Source: an uncultured Lachnoclostridium sp. (GTDB taxonomy: Bacteria; Bacillota; Clostridia; Lachnospirales; Lachnospiraceae). From it: a DNA stretch of 64,000 bases. Within the stretch, counting starts at the first letter, position 1. The number at the start of each line of letters is the position of its first letter. Below the pieces are notes generated by a model that had not been told where the DNA came from, did no database searches, and worked only from the letters and a program-made list of their open reading frames with translations. The DNA lies in assembly GCA_944381625.1 (NCBI GenBank), contig CALWLW010000002.1, positions 62,001 through 126,000 of the forward strand, written 5' to 3'. This document shows positions 37,449 to 47,695 of this stretch, piece by piece. The position numbers were made by a program, and so were the translations under genes.

Positions 37449-38345
37449 ATGGAAGACAGACTGGAACGAAAATACGGCGAATTGAAGAGCCGGATCGCTT
37501 CGGAAGAGAAGGCAGCCATCGCCTTCTCCGGCGGAGTGGATTCGGTTCTTTTGTTATATGCGGCGATGGAAGCGCTGGGGGATCGGGCGGTGGCCCTGAC
37601 CGTATCCCTGTGTGCGATGCCGGAAAGGGAGCTGGCGCTTGCCAGGGAATTCTGCCGCCGGTTCGGTATCCGTCACCGGATCGAGAAGGTGGATGAATTT
37701 GCCATCCAGGGGTTTGGGGAGAATCCGCCCAACCGCTGTTATCTGTGCAAACGGGCGCTGTTTACCCGGATGCGGGCCGCCGCGGACGAAGAAGGGATCG
37801 CTTTCCTGGCGGAGGGGTCCAACGTGGACGATCAGGGAGATTACCGGCCGGGGCTTGCGGCCCTTGGGGAGCTGGGGATTGCCAGTCCGTTAAAGGACGC
37901 GGGATTTACGAAAGCAGAGATCCGGCAGATGGCGGAGCGCCTGGGACTGTCCGCCTGGAACCGTCCGTCCTCTGCGTGCCTGGCCTCCCGCTTCGTCTAC
38001 GGGGAGGAGATTACGCCGGAGAAGCTGAAGCGGGTGGAGCAGGCGGAGGCTTATCTGGAGGATCTGGGTTTTACCCAGAAGCGGGTGCGGGTACATAAGA
38101 ACCTGGCGCGGGTGGAGCTTCTGCCGGAGGAACTGCCCCGGCTGTTCCATAAAGGGCTGGCGGGCAAGGTAAGCCGCAGGCTGAAGGAGCTGGGCTTTGC
38201 TTATGTGACCCTGGATCTGGACGGCTTCCAAAGCGGCAGTATGAACAGAGAGCTGGAGAGCGGCAGTATGAATAAGGAACCGGAAAACGGCAACATGAAT
38301 GAGGAACCGGAAAACGACAGCATGAATAAGGAGCTGGGGACATGA
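37449..38345 (+). CDS. larE: ATP-dependent sacrificial sulfur transferase LarE
   Basis: A 298-residue PP-loop protein. LarE makes the nickel-pincer cofactor of lactate racemase by activating a carboxylate and donating sulfur. The PP-loop SGGVDSVLL is near residue 28; Cys residues are in NRCYLCK and in RPSSACLASR, the position of the sacrificial cysteine or iron-sulfur ligand. AGGAG precedes the ATG at 37449. The last 37 residues form a 9-residue tandem repeat not found in the usual family length. No larA, larB or larC is nearby, so its partner is elsewhere or its role differs. The stop overlaps tcdA. Confidence 0.85.
   Translation: MEDRLERKYGELKSRIASEEKAAIAFSGGVDSVLLLYAAMEALGDRAVALTVSLCAMPERELALAREFCRRFGIRHRIEKVDEFAIQGFGENPPNRCYLCKRALFTRMRAAADEEGIAFLAEGSNVDDQGDYRPGLAALGELGIASPLKDAGFTKAEIRQMAERLGLSAWNRPSSACLASRFVYGEEITPEKLKRVEQAEAYLEDLGFTQKRVRVHKNLARVELLPEELPRLFHKGLAGKVSRRLKELGFAYVTLDLDGFQSGSMNRELESGSMNKEPENGNMNEEPENDSMNKELGT
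38232..38339 (+). repeat. Four 27-bp tandem repeats at the end of larE
   Basis: Units encode SGSMNRELE, SGSMNKEPE, NGNMNEEPE and NDSMNKELG in frame. The array sits after the conserved domain ends (near DLDGFQ), so it is an added hydrophilic tail made by slippage or unequal crossing-over. Confidence 0.85.
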
Positions 38346-39058
38346 ACGAAACATTTTCCAGGACGGAACTGTTGATTGGCGAAGAAGGGCTTAAGAGACT
38401 GAGAAAGGCCAGAGTGGCGGTCTTCGGCGTGGGCGGCGTGGGCGGCTACGCGGTGGAAGCCCTGGCCCGCAGCGGCGTGGGACATTTCCTGCTGGTGGAC
38501 AACGACGTGGTGGGGGAGAGCAACCTGAACCGGCAGATCATCGCCCTGCGCAGTACGCTGGGACGGTACAAGACCATGGTGATGAAGGAGCGGATCGCCG
38601 ATATCTGCCCGGAGACGCAGACAGAGACAAGGGAGAGTTTCTTCCTGCCGGAACACGCAGATCAGTTTGATTTCCGTGAGTTTGACTATGTGGTGGACGC
38701 CATCGACACGGTCAGCGGCAAACTGGAACTGGCCGTGCGCTGCCAGGAGGCGGGCACGCCACTGATCAGCGCCATGGGGGCCGGCAACAAGCTGGACCCG
38801 TCCAGGTTCCAGGTGACGGATATCTACAGCACCAGGGCCTGCCCGCTGGCGAAGGTCATGAGGCGGGAACTGCGCAGGCGGGGTGTGGAGCGCCTGAAGG
38901 TAGTCTATTCCACGGAAGAACCCAGGACGCCCATAAAACAGATTCTGGGAGGCGACGGGCGGAAGGTGACGCCCGGAAGCATGGTGTTTGTACCGGGAAC
39001 CGCAGGGCTCCTTCTGGCCTCGGAGGTGGTGAAGGACCTGCTTTCACAACAGGGGTGA
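38342..39058 (+). CDS. tcdA: tRNA threonylcarbamoyladenosine dehydratase
   Basis: A 238-residue E1-like (ThiF/MoeB) enzyme. TcdA cyclises t6A to ct6A in tRNA using ATP. The nucleotide loop is GVGGVGGYAVEALARSG; NLNRQI and the Asp in DAIDTVSGK are conserved. The start overlaps the larE stop (ATGA). Confidence 0.9.
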   Translation: MNETFSRTELLIGEEGLKRLRKARVAVFGVGGVGGYAVEALARSGVGHFLLVDNDVVGESNLNRQIIALRSTLGRYKTMVMKERIADICPETQTETRESFFLPEHADQFDFREFDYVVDAIDTVSGKLELAVRCQEAGTPLISAMGAGNKLDPSRFQVTDIYSTRACPLAKVMRRELRRRGVERLKVVYSTEEPRTPIKQILGGDGRKVTPGSMVFVPGTAGLLLASEVVKDLLSQQG

Positions 39059-39064
39059 GGGGCT

Positions 39065-42000
39065 ATGGCATTACAGCTGATACTGGGAAATTCCGGCGCG
39101 GGGAAGTCCCATTATTTATTTGAAAAGGTGATCCGGGAATCCATGGAGTTTCCCGGCAAACAATTTCTGGTCATCGTGCCGGAGCAGTTTACCATGCAGA
39201 CCCAGAAGGATCTGGTGCGTATGCATCCAAGGCACGGCATCATGAACATCGACGTGCTCAGTTTTGAACGGCTGGCCCACCGGGTATTCGGCGAGGTGGG
39301 GAGCGAGCACCGGAAGATCCTGGAGGACACGGGCAAGAACCTGATCCTGCGCCGTATCGCGGAGGAGAAAAAGGACGAGCTGGTGCTTCTGGGGGGTAAT
39401 CTGAAGAAGCTGGGCTACATATCCGAGGTCAAATCCCTGCTCTCGGAATTTGCCCTGTACCGGGTACAGCCGGACGAGCTTCGCCGGATCATGGAGCAGA
39501 ACCGGGAGAACCCCCAGCTTTATTTTAAATTGAAAGACATGCTGGTGATCTATGAGAGCTTCCGGAAATACCTGGAGGGCATGTACCTGACGGTGGAGGA
39601 GCTTCTGGACGCCCTGGAGCAGGTGGTGGAGCGCTCCGATACGGTGAAGGGCAGCGTCATCGCCCTGGACGGCTACAACGGGTTCACGCCCATCCAGATG
39701 AAGCTGCTGAAAAAGCTGCTGGCTCTGGCGGAAGAGGTCTATGTGACGCTGACCATGGACGGCGGGGAGGCCCCGTTCGTCCAGGATGCGGAATACCGGC
39801 TGTTCCACCCTACGAAGAAAACGGCCCTGGAGCTTGCGCGCCTGGCGGATCAGGCCAGGGTGGAAGTGAAAAGGCCGGTGATGCTGAAGGACGCGGGGGA
39901 GTGCCGTTTCCGGGAGGCTCCGGCCCTGCATTTTCTGGAGGAGCATATTTTCCGCCATGAGAAAGCGGTGTGGAAGGAAAATACGCAGGAGATCCGTCTG
40001 TCCGCCTGCGCGAACCCCAGGGCCGAATCGGAGGAGATCGGCAGGGAGATCCTGCGCCTGGTGCGGGACGAAGGATTCCGTTACCGGGACGTGGCCGTGG
40101 TCACCGGAGACCAGGACAGCTACGCGCCGCTTTTGGAACAGAGCTTTGCCCGGCTGGGGATTCCGGGCTTTATGGACCGCAAACGGGACGTGCTGAAGAA
40201 CCCGTTTGTGGAATTTCTGCGCGCTCTGCTCCAGGCCGTGCAGGAGGATTTCTCCTATGAATCCATGTTCCGCCTGCTCAGGAGCGGGATGGCGGGCGTG
40301 GACAGGGAGGATGTGGACCGTCTGGAAAATTATGTGGTGGCCAGGGGCGTCCGCGGCCTGTCCGGCTGGAAGCGGGAATGGAAACGTCCGCTGAAGCACA
40401 TGGAAGAGGGCGGCATGGAGGAACTGAACGCCGTCCGCGCCCGGACTGTCTCCTGGCTGGAGGGTCTGAAGGAAGCTCTGGCGGACAAGGACGCGGATGT
40501 GCGCCGCATGACCGAAGCCCTGTACCAGACTCTGGTGGAGTTGGAGATCCAGAAGAAGCTGAAGGCGCAGGAGGAGTGGTTCGACGGAAAGGGCGACGGC
40601 GACGCCGCCAGAGAATATGCCCAGATCTATGGAATGGTCATGGAACTGTTCGACAAGCTGGTCATGCTGCTGGGCGACTGCCGCATGCCGCTGGAAGAAT
40701 ACGCGGAGCTTCTGGACGCGGGCCTGTCCGAGATGAAAGTGGGACTGATCCCGGCGGGGACGGACCAGGTCCTGGTGGGGGATATGGAGAGAAGCCGTCT
40801 GAAGGATGTGAAAGTCCTGTTCTTCGCGGGGGTCAACGAGGGAAATGTGCCCAGGGACAAGAGTCATGGGGGCATCCTCTCGGAGATGGAGCGGGAGCTT
40901 CTCCATGAGCAGGAGGTGGAACTGGCGCCCACCGCCAGGCAGGAGGCGTGCGTCCAGAAATTTTATATCTACCTGAACCTGACGAAGCCGTCCCGGAGGC
41001 TGTACCTGTCCTGGAGCCGGGCGGACGCGGATGGAGGGGCCCTGCGGCCGTCGTTTCTGGTGTCCCAGATCCGTCAGCTTTTTCCCGGCGTCCAGGTGGA
41101 AGACCCGGAGAAGAAAAGCCTTCTGGAGCGGCTGGTGGCTCCGGCCGGAAATATGCGGGAGCTGACCGCCGCCCTGCAGGCGGAGCGGGAAGGCGCCGCC
41201 GGGAAGACGGACGGAGCGCTGATCGGCTGGTACGCGGGGCAGGATTCCTGGAGGGAGAAACTGGAACGGCTGATGGACGCGGTGTGCCGCACCCGGCAGG
41301 AGGATGGCATCGGGAAGGCGGTGGCGCGGGCCCTGTACGGGACGCTTCTGGAGGGCAGCGTCACGCGCCTGGAACAGTTCGCGGCCTGCGCCTACGCCCA
41401 TTTCCTCCAGTACGGCCTGTGCCTGGAGGAGCGTGAGACCTGCGGCCTTGAGGCTGTGGACATGGGAAATGTCTTCCACGAGGCGCTGAAATATTTTTCG
41501 GACGCTGTGGATCAGGGCGGATACGGCTGGTTCCATGTGCCGGATCATCTGCGGGATCAGTGGATGGAGGAAGCGCTGGAGCGGGCCATCGCGGACCATG
41601 CGGATCAGATCCTCCCGGACCGGGCGCGGGATCAGTACGCGCTGGAGCGCATGAAGCGCATCGGGAAGCGCACCGCCTGGGCGGTGCTGCGCCAGATGGA
41701 GAAGGGAGAATTTCTGCCGGAGGATACGGAGGTTTCCTTCCGTAACCTGGAACAGCTTTCCAGCGTGTCGGTGCTGCTGTCCGAGGACGAACGGATGCGC
41801 CTGCAGGGGCGGATCGACCGGATCGACGTGTGCCGGAAGGACGGAAAGGTCTACGTGCGCGTGGTGGATTATAAGAGCGGTTCCACAAAATTTGACCTGA
41901 CCAGCATCTACTACGGTCTGCAGCTTCAATTGGCGGTCTACCTGAACGCGGCGGTGGAGCTGAAGCGGCGGCAGCAGGATGGGGAAGAAGAAATCCACCC

Positions 42001-42466
42001 GGCGGGAATGTTCTACTATCATATTGAAGATCCTCTGCTGGAATACGAGGAAGAGGAAGATCCGGCCAGGAAGCTGCTGAAAGAACTGGCCTTCAACGGA
42101 CTGGTCAATACAGAGGACGGGATCGTGGAGCTGATGGATCGGGAGATGGAGACCGGTTCGGACATCCTCCCGGTGCGCAGGAAAAAGGACGGCGGCTATA
42201 CGGCGGCGTCCTCGGTGGCGGAGGAAGAACAGTTCCGGCTCCTTATGGGGCATGTGCGCCGGAGGATCGCCGAGTACGGGGAGCGCATCCTGAGCGGGGA
42301 TATCCGCCTGGACCCCTATGAGATGGGAACCGACGACGCCTGCCGGTTCTGCGCGTACCACAGCGTCTGCGGCTTTGACCGGAAGCTGGAAGGATGCGAG
42401 AAGCGCCGGCTTCAGCCCATGGAACGGGAAGAGGTCTGGAAGAGGATGAAGGAGGAACAGGGATGA
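39065..42466 (+). CDS. addB: ATP-dependent helicase/deoxyribonuclease subunit B
   Basis: 1,133 residues, the usual size for AddB of AddAB, the Firmicute counterpart of RecBCD that processes double-strand breaks. The N-terminal Walker A is GNSGAGKSHYLFEKV. The C-terminal nuclease has the motif VVDYKSGSTKFD. Iron-sulfur ligand cysteines are visible in EQFAACAYAHFL and in CRFCAYHSVC...C. Starts seven bp after tcdA and overlaps addA by four bp. Confidence 0.96.
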   Translation: MALQLILGNSGAGKSHYLFEKVIRESMEFPGKQFLVIVPEQFTMQTQKDLVRMHPRHGIMNIDVLSFERLAHRVFGEVGSEHRKILEDTGKNLILRRIAEEKKDELVLLGGNLKKLGYISEVKSLLSEFALYRVQPDELRRIMEQNRENPQLYFKLKDMLVIYESFRKYLEGMYLTVEELLDALEQVVERSDTVKGSVIALDGYNGFTPIQMKLLKKLLALAEEVYVTLTMDGGEAPFVQDAEYRLFHPTKKTALELARLADQARVEVKRPVMLKDAGECRFREAPALHFLEEHIFRHEKAVWKENTQEIRLSACANPRAESEEIGREILRLVRDEGFRYRDVAVVTGDQDSYAPLLEQSFARLGIPGFMDRKRDVLKNPFVEFLRALLQAVQEDFSYESMFRLLRSGMAGVDREDVDRLENYVVARGVRGLSGWKREWKRPLKHMEEGGMEELNAVRARTVSWLEGLKEALADKDADVRRMTEALYQTLVELEIQKKLKAQEEWFDGKGDGDAAREYAQIYGMVMELFDKLVMLLGDCRMPLEEYAELLDAGLSEMKVGLIPAGTDQVLVGDMERSRLKDVKVLFFAGVNEGNVPRDKSHGGILSEMERELLHEQEVELAPTARQEACVQKFYIYLNLTKPSRRLYLSWSRADADGGALRPSFLVSQIRQLFPGVQVEDPEKKSLLERLVAPAGNMRELTAALQAEREGAAGKTDGALIGWYAGQDSWREKLERLMDAVCRTRQEDGIGKAVARALYGTLLEGSVTRLEQFAACAYAHFLQYGLCLEERETCGLEAVDMGNVFHEALKYFSDAVDQGGYGWFHVPDHLRDQWMEEALERAIADHADQILPDRARDQYALERMKRIGKRTAWAVLRQMEKGEFLPEDTEVSFRNLEQLSSVSVLLSEDERMRLQGRIDRIDVCRKDGKVYVRVVDYKSGSTKFDLTSIYYGLQLQLAVYLNAAVELKRRQQDGEEEIHPAGMFYYHIEDPLLEYEEEEDPARKLLKELAFNGLVNTEDGIVELMDREMETGSDILPVRRKKDGGYTAASSVAEEEQFRLLMGHVRRRIAEYGERILSGDIRLDPYEMGTDDACRFCAYHSVCGFDRKLEGCEKRRLQPMEREEVWKRMKEEQG

Positions 42467-45400
42467 GCGTGGCATGGACCAAAGACCAGAGAAGGGTCAT
42501 CGATACCAGAGGAAAAAATCTTCTGGTATCTGCCGCCGCGGGTTCGGGCAAGACGGCGGTGCTGGTGGAACGGATTCTGTCCCTGATCACAGATCCGGAG
42601 CATCCGGTGGATGTGGACCGTCTGCTGGTGACCACGTTTACGAAGGCCGCAGCGTCCCAGATGCGGGAGCGGATCGGCAAAGCGCTGGCGGAAAGACTTG
42701 TGGAGGATCCGGGAAATGAATGGCTGCAGAGGCAGGAAGCCCTCCTGCCCCGGACCCAGATCACCACGATCCATGGATTCTGCCTGTATGTGATCCGCAA
42801 TTATTTCCATACCATCGACCTGAATCCCAATTTCCGGATCGCAGACGAGGGGGAAATGCGGCTGTTAAAACAGGATACCGCCCAGAAAGTGGTGGAGGAG
42901 GCGTGTGCGGCGAAGGATCCGGCGTACCTTCGGTTCGCGGAGAGTTACGGGAGCGGAAGCCGGGGCAGCGGGCTGGAGGAACTGATCCTGCAGCTCTATG
43001 AATACGCGGTGGCGAACCCCCGGCCGGAAAAATGGCTGGAGAGATGCGCGGCGCTGTATGATCTTCCGGAGGACGCTTCCTGGGAGGACTTTGCGGGAAC
43101 GGAAGAGATCCTTGCGGAGATAAGAAGAACCATAGGGGACTGCCGGGAACAGATCCTTCTGGCCCAGGGGCTGGCGGAGGGGCCGGGCGGACCGCTTCCT
43201 TATATGGAAGCCCTGCGCGCCGACGGGGAGCTGCTGGACGAACTCCTTTTGTGCAATTCCATGGAGGAACTGGACGGACTTTTGGGAAATGCAAAATATC
43301 AGCGTCTCCCCAGCCGCCGCAGCAAGGCCATGGCGGATGCGGATGAGGCGATCTGCGACCGGATCATGGAGATTCGCAGCCATATGAAGGAGGAGTTGAA
43401 ATCCCTGAGAAACCGGTATTTCCAGTTCCCCGCGGAGACGGTCTTTGAACAGATGCGGCAGACCGCTTCCAATGCCCGCTGTCTGGCGGGGCTTACGCTG
43501 CGGTTCATGGAGCTTCTGGACGAAGAGAAACGGCGCAAAAATATCCTGGATTTCAGCGACCAGGAGCATTTCGCGCTGAAAATCCTCACCAGGGAAGAGG
43601 ACGGCAGGCTGGTTCCCAGCGAGACGGCGGACGTTTTCTCCAAATATTTTGCCGAGATCATGGTGGACGAGTACCAGGACAGCAATCTGGTGCAGGAGGA
43701 GATCCTGCAGAGTATCTGTGGGAGCCGGGAAGGACGGGATAACCGTTTTATGGTGGGAGACGTGAAACAGAGTATTTACCGTTTCCGCCAGGCGGAGCCG
43801 GGACTTTTCCTGGAAAAATACCATGCCTATCAGGACGGGGCGGCCGGGGTGCGTATCGACCTTCATCAGAATTTCCGCAGCCGCAGCCAGGTGCTGGAGC
43901 CGGTGAACGAGATCTTTGAGCGGATCATGCGCCGGGAGCTGGGAGGCATCGATTACGGGGAGGACGAGGCGCTGAGAACCGGCGCTTCCTATCCGGAAAA
44001 CGCGGACTGCGCGGCGGAGCTTCTGCTGATCTCCCAGGAGGAATGGGAGGAGATCCGGCAGGAGAGCCGCTGGACGAAGCAGGAGGCGGAGGCGCACGTG
44101 ATCGCCTCCAGGATCAAGAAACTGCTAAAAGAAGGGACGGTGACAGAGGACGGTAAGCTCCGTCCGGTTCGCTGCGGGGATATTGTGATCCTTCTGCGCA
44201 CCATGTCCGGCTGGAGCGAACCGTTCGTGAAAGTCCTTCAGGAAGAGGGCATCCCTGCCAGCGCCCAGTCCAGGGAAGGATATTTTCAGACGGTGGAGGT
44301 GGAGGGGCTTCTGTCCTACCTGCGCGTTCTGGACAATCCCACTCAGGAGATCCCGCTGGCGGCGGCCCTGCACGGGAGCATCGGCGGTTTCTCATCGGAG
44401 GAGCTGGCGGCGATGAAGGCGGCGTATCCGGGGAAACGGTTCGGCGCGGCCTGCAGGCAGTACCAGGAAGATGGTCCGGAGGAACGCCTGCGGGAACGGT
44501 TAAAGGCTTTTTTCGCCCAGGTGGACGAGTACCGAAAACGGGCGGCCTGTACCTCCATCCATGAACTGCTGTGGCAGATCGTGGAGGAGACCGGATATCT
44601 GGACGAGATGCGGGCGCTTCCGGGCGGGGAACAGCGTCTGGCCAACGTGGAGATGCTTTTGCAGAAGGCTCAGGACTACGAGAAGATCAGTTATCACGGC
44701 CTGTTCCATTTTATACGGTATATTGAGAAGATGCAGAAGTACCAGGTGGATTTCGGAGAGGCGCCCCTGTCGGGCAGCGACGGCGGTTCTGTGTGTATCA
44801 TGAGCATCCACCACAGCAAGGGTCTGGAATTCCCCGTGGTCTTCGCGGCAGGTATGGGCAAGAGCTTTAACCGGCAGGAGAGCCGGGACAAGCTGGTCTG
44901 CCACAGCCGGTACGGGATCGGGCTGGATTATGTGGATCTGGAAAAACGCATGCGCAGGGCTACCATGGCCAAGCAGGTGATCCGCAGGCAGAACCAGCTG
45001 GACAGCCTGGGAGAAGAGCTGAGAATCCTCTATGTGGCCATGACCCGGGCCAAAGAGAAGCTGATCCTAACCGGTATGGCGAAGGAGAAGCTTCTGGAGG
45101 CGGCGCCCGCGCCGGAGGGAAGGTTAAGCTACGTGGAACTGGCTGGCGCGGACAGCTTCCTGGAATGGCTGATCCCGGCAATGCGGGAGGACGGGAGCGC
45201 GCTGACGCGCAGACTGGCGGAATTAAAAGGAATCCTGGCCGAAGAGACGAAAGATCGGGTGCAGGACGCCCTGAGCCGGGAGGAAATGGAGCGCCGGGTG
45301 CTTTTTCCGGCGCCAGACAAAGGGCTGGCCGCGGAGGTTGACCGGCGGCTTTCCTGGAAATACCCCTGGGCGGAGGAAAAGCCGTCCAGACAGAAATACA

Positions 45401-46029
45401 GCGTGACGGAGCTGAAAAAACTGCGGCTGGAGGAGGAATCCGACGCGTCCCAGGAACTGTTCCCGGAATCGGACGTGATCCCGCTGATCCCCCGCTTCAT
45501 CCAGGAGCAGGAGGAGAAAACGGGGGCCGCCAGGGGAACGGCGTACCATGCGGTCATGGAGTGCATGGAGTTTGGAAATCTGGAGACAGAGGAGCAGATA
45601 GGAGAGATGCTGGACGGGCTTGCCGCGGGCGGCAGGCTGGAACGCCAGGATGTGGAGGCGGTAAACGTGCGGGATCTTCTGAAGTTTGTCCGCAGTCCTC
45701 TGGGAACGCGGATGCAGGAGGCCTCCCGCAGAGGGCAGCTTTACCGGGAGCAGCCCTTTGTCATCGGGCTTCCCGGAGATCAGGTGGACGGCTCCGACCC
45801 GGAGGAACTGGTATTGATCCAGGGGATCATCGACGCGTTTTTCTATGAAGAAGACGAGATCGTGATCGTGGACTACAAGACTGACCGGATCTTCCGAGGG
45901 GAGGAACTGGCGGAGCGTTACCGCGCTCAGCTTGTGTACTATGGGAAAGCGCTGGAAATGATGACAGGAAAAAAGGTGAAGGAGAGACTGATCTACTCCT
46001 TCACGCTGGGGAAAACCATAGCCGTATGA
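42463..46029 (+). CDS. addA: ATP-dependent helicase/deoxyribonuclease subunit A
   Basis: 1,188 residues from the ATG at 42463, with AAGGAGGAACAGGG upstream. UvrD-type helicase motifs: Walker A SAAAGSGKTAVLVERI, Walker B VDEYQDSN, motif VI YVAMTRAKEKL. The C-terminal RecB-type nuclease motif is IVDYKTDRI. It works with AddB in end resection up to Chi. The stop is 26 bp from the convergent MATE gene. Confidence 0.97.
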   Translation: MSVAWTKDQRRVIDTRGKNLLVSAAAGSGKTAVLVERILSLITDPEHPVDVDRLLVTTFTKAAASQMRERIGKALAERLVEDPGNEWLQRQEALLPRTQITTIHGFCLYVIRNYFHTIDLNPNFRIADEGEMRLLKQDTAQKVVEEACAAKDPAYLRFAESYGSGSRGSGLEELILQLYEYAVANPRPEKWLERCAALYDLPEDASWEDFAGTEEILAEIRRTIGDCREQILLAQGLAEGPGGPLPYMEALRADGELLDELLLCNSMEELDGLLGNAKYQRLPSRRSKAMADADEAICDRIMEIRSHMKEELKSLRNRYFQFPAETVFEQMRQTASNARCLAGLTLRFMELLDEEKRRKNILDFSDQEHFALKILTREEDGRLVPSETADVFSKYFAEIMVDEYQDSNLVQEEILQSICGSREGRDNRFMVGDVKQSIYRFRQAEPGLFLEKYHAYQDGAAGVRIDLHQNFRSRSQVLEPVNEIFERIMRRELGGIDYGEDEALRTGASYPENADCAAELLLISQEEWEEIRQESRWTKQEAEAHVIASRIKKLLKEGTVTEDGKLRPVRCGDIVILLRTMSGWSEPFVKVLQEEGIPASAQSREGYFQTVEVEGLLSYLRVLDNPTQEIPLAAALHGSIGGFSSEELAAMKAAYPGKRFGAACRQYQEDGPEERLRERLKAFFAQVDEYRKRAACTSIHELLWQIVEETGYLDEMRALPGGEQRLANVEMLLQKAQDYEKISYHGLFHFIRYIEKMQKYQVDFGEAPLSGSDGGSVCIMSIHHSKGLEFPVVFAAGMGKSFNRQESRDKLVCHSRYGIGLDYVDLEKRMRRATMAKQVIRRQNQLDSLGEELRILYVAMTRAKEKLILTGMAKEKLLEAAPAPEGRLSYVELAGADSFLEWLIPAMREDGSALTRRLAELKGILAEETKDRVQDALSREEMERRVLFPAPDKGLAAEVDRRLSWKYPWAEEKPSRQKYSVTELKKLRLEEESDASQELFPESDVIPLIPRFIQEQEEKTGAARGTAYHAVMECMEFGNLETEEQIGEMLDGLAAGGRLERQDVEAVNVRDLLKFVRSPLGTRMQEASRRGQLYREQPFVIGLPGDQVDGSDPEELVLIQGIIDAFFYEEDEIVIVDYKTDRIFRGEELAERYRAQLVYYGKALEMMTGKKVKERLIYSFTLGKTIAV

Positions 46030-46055
46030 TCGAGGATCTTCTCCAGAGTCCTGAA

Positions 46056-47411
46056 TTAAAAATGGCTGAAGTCTGTATTGGTTTTGCGCCGCATGAAATA
46101 CCGGTAGCGGAGTATGGCGGCGGAACCTGCCCCGATCCTGCTGAGCGCGAGTCCCAGGCAGACCGCCGGGTATCCTATCCGGGGAATCATCTGCGCCATG
46201 GCAATGTTGACCGACATTTCAATAAAACCGAAAAGCGGCATGGCCCGGTAATCCCCCATGGACTGGAGCGAATACCGCAGCATGACCAGCGCAGTGAGAA
46301 AAGGATAGGATATGATGATGATCCGCATCTGAAGGATTCCTGCCTGAATGGCCTCGAGGGAGGCCCCGTCTCCCGCCAGCCCCTGGATCAGAACAGGGGC
46401 AAACGCAAAGGACAGGACTGCAATCAGCAGAAAAATAGGCAGGGAGCGGCGGTACAGTCTGCCGACATAATCGTGGATCATGCGGTAGTCGCCGCGGCCC
46501 GCGTTCTGCCCGACGATCACAATGGCCGCGGTTCCGTAAACGCTGAGCAGTTCCGTGAACAACGAGGTGTATTGATCGGTATAGGTGTCCCCTGCCAGCA
46601 TGCTGGTGGGCAGAAGATTCTCCATCCGCTGCATGAAAAAGGAGCCGGTGGACAGGAAAATAAACATAAGCCCCTTGGAGCAGCCGTTGGCCAGCGTATC
46701 CAGATAATGCGCCCTTTGTATACCGAAGGGGGAGACGAAGGAAATGCGGCCGCCGGAAAGCATTCCAAGAAACCACGCAAGCACGAGAACCTGCCATAAA
46801 TTATTGACCAGCATGGCAAGGGCCGGGGCGATAATCCCCACACGCAACCCGGCAATCAGAAAGACCACCAGAAATGTCTGCACCACGACGCCCGCCATGG
46901 ACAGAACGGCTGGGACAGTGCTGTTCCCCATTCCCTGAATGGTACTGATGAGGATCAGCTTCAGATAGAGAATCCACGCGCCAAGAAGGATGACCCGAAA
47001 ATAGGCCGCGGCATCGGAAATCATGATTTCGGGAACATTGGCCAGATACAGGATGATTTCAGGAAACAGGGTAAAAGACAGGCAAAGACCGCCTATGGAC
47101 AGCGTCATATATATGGCGCTCCAGAATCCCTGTTTGATTTCTTCCGGCCTGCCGGATCCGATACAGCGGGAAATACGGACGCCGAAACCGCTGATAAAGG
47201 CGGGAAACGTGGCGTTGATGATGGACACGCACCCGGAGCATGCGCCGATCAGGGCTACCGCGTCCTGGCTGAGATATCTGCTGATGACCGCCGTATTCAC
47301 CATGGCGTAGATACACTGGAATCCAGCGGAAAGGAAGAACGGAAACAGAAACCACCGAAGTTCCCGGTTCCCGACCCTCTGTGTGAAATCAAGTTGTCGG
47401 AATCGTTTCAT
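46056..47411 (-). CDS. MATE-family multidrug/cation antiporter
   Basis: A 451-residue membrane protein with about twelve hydrophobic helices, two MATE halves and motifs such as NTAVISRYLSQDAVALIGAC near the N-terminus. MATE proteins expel drugs or metabolites against a Na+ or H+ gradient. GGAGAAGATTAG lies before the ATG. The convergent neighbour addA ends 26 bp away. Confidence 0.9.
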   Translation of the reverse strand: MKRFRQLDFTQRVGNRELRWFLFPFFLSAGFQCIYAMVNTAVISRYLSQDAVALIGACSGCVSIINATFPAFISGFGVRISRCIGSGRPEEIKQGFWSAIYMTLSIGGLCLSFTLFPEIILYLANVPEIMISDAAAYFRVILLGAWILYLKLILISTIQGMGNSTVPAVLSMAGVVVQTFLVVFLIAGLRVGIIAPALAMLVNNLWQVLVLAWFLGMLSGGRISFVSPFGIQRAHYLDTLANGCSKGLMFIFLSTGSFFMQRMENLLPTSMLAGDTYTDQYTSLFTELLSVYGTAAIVIVGQNAGRGDYRMIHDYVGRLYRRSLPIFLLIAVLSFAFAPVLIQGLAGDGASLEAIQAGILQMRIIIISYPFLTALVMLRYSLQSMGDYRAMPLFGFIEMSVNIAMAQMIPRIGYPAVCLGLALSRIGAGSAAILRYRYFMRRKTNTDFSHF

Positions 47412-47594
47412 CTAATCTTCTCCGTATGGTTCAGAAACAATGGCCTGCGTTAAGACAAAAATATAAAATAATTTAAGCATAAAATAAATGCCTGGTCAAG
47501 CAGGTGAATTTTAACAATTTTATACTGCTGACATTCAGTTTTGTCCCCTGAAAATGAAACTGAAAAATGAATGGAGATGATTGGGGAAAAGCGA

Positions 47595-47623
47595 TTGCAG
47601 GATTTACATAAATCTTGTATACT
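47595..47623 (+). promoter_or_regulatory. Sense promoter of small toxin locus A
   Basis: TTGCAG (47595-47600), 17-bp spacer, TATACT (47618-47623). The predicted transcript carries the leader AGAAAGAGAGCAA. The same promoter block occurs at 48097 in locus B. Confidence 0.8.
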
Positions 47624-47695
47624 GTTTCCAGAAAGAGAGCAATCGTACTGCTGAGTGGAGCCTCCCAAACTGGAGATAGAGGGGAGGTGGTGCAT

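Noticed and set aside
39116-42475. Open frame of 1,119 codons on the minus strand opposite addB
   Set aside because: It mirrors the codons of a clear, motif-rich addB gene; the product has no recognisable domain and is a GC-rich shadow.
46026-46799. Plus-strand frame of 257 codons opposite the MATE gene
   Set aside because: Shadow of the transporter; overlaps the addA stop and lacks a ribosome site.
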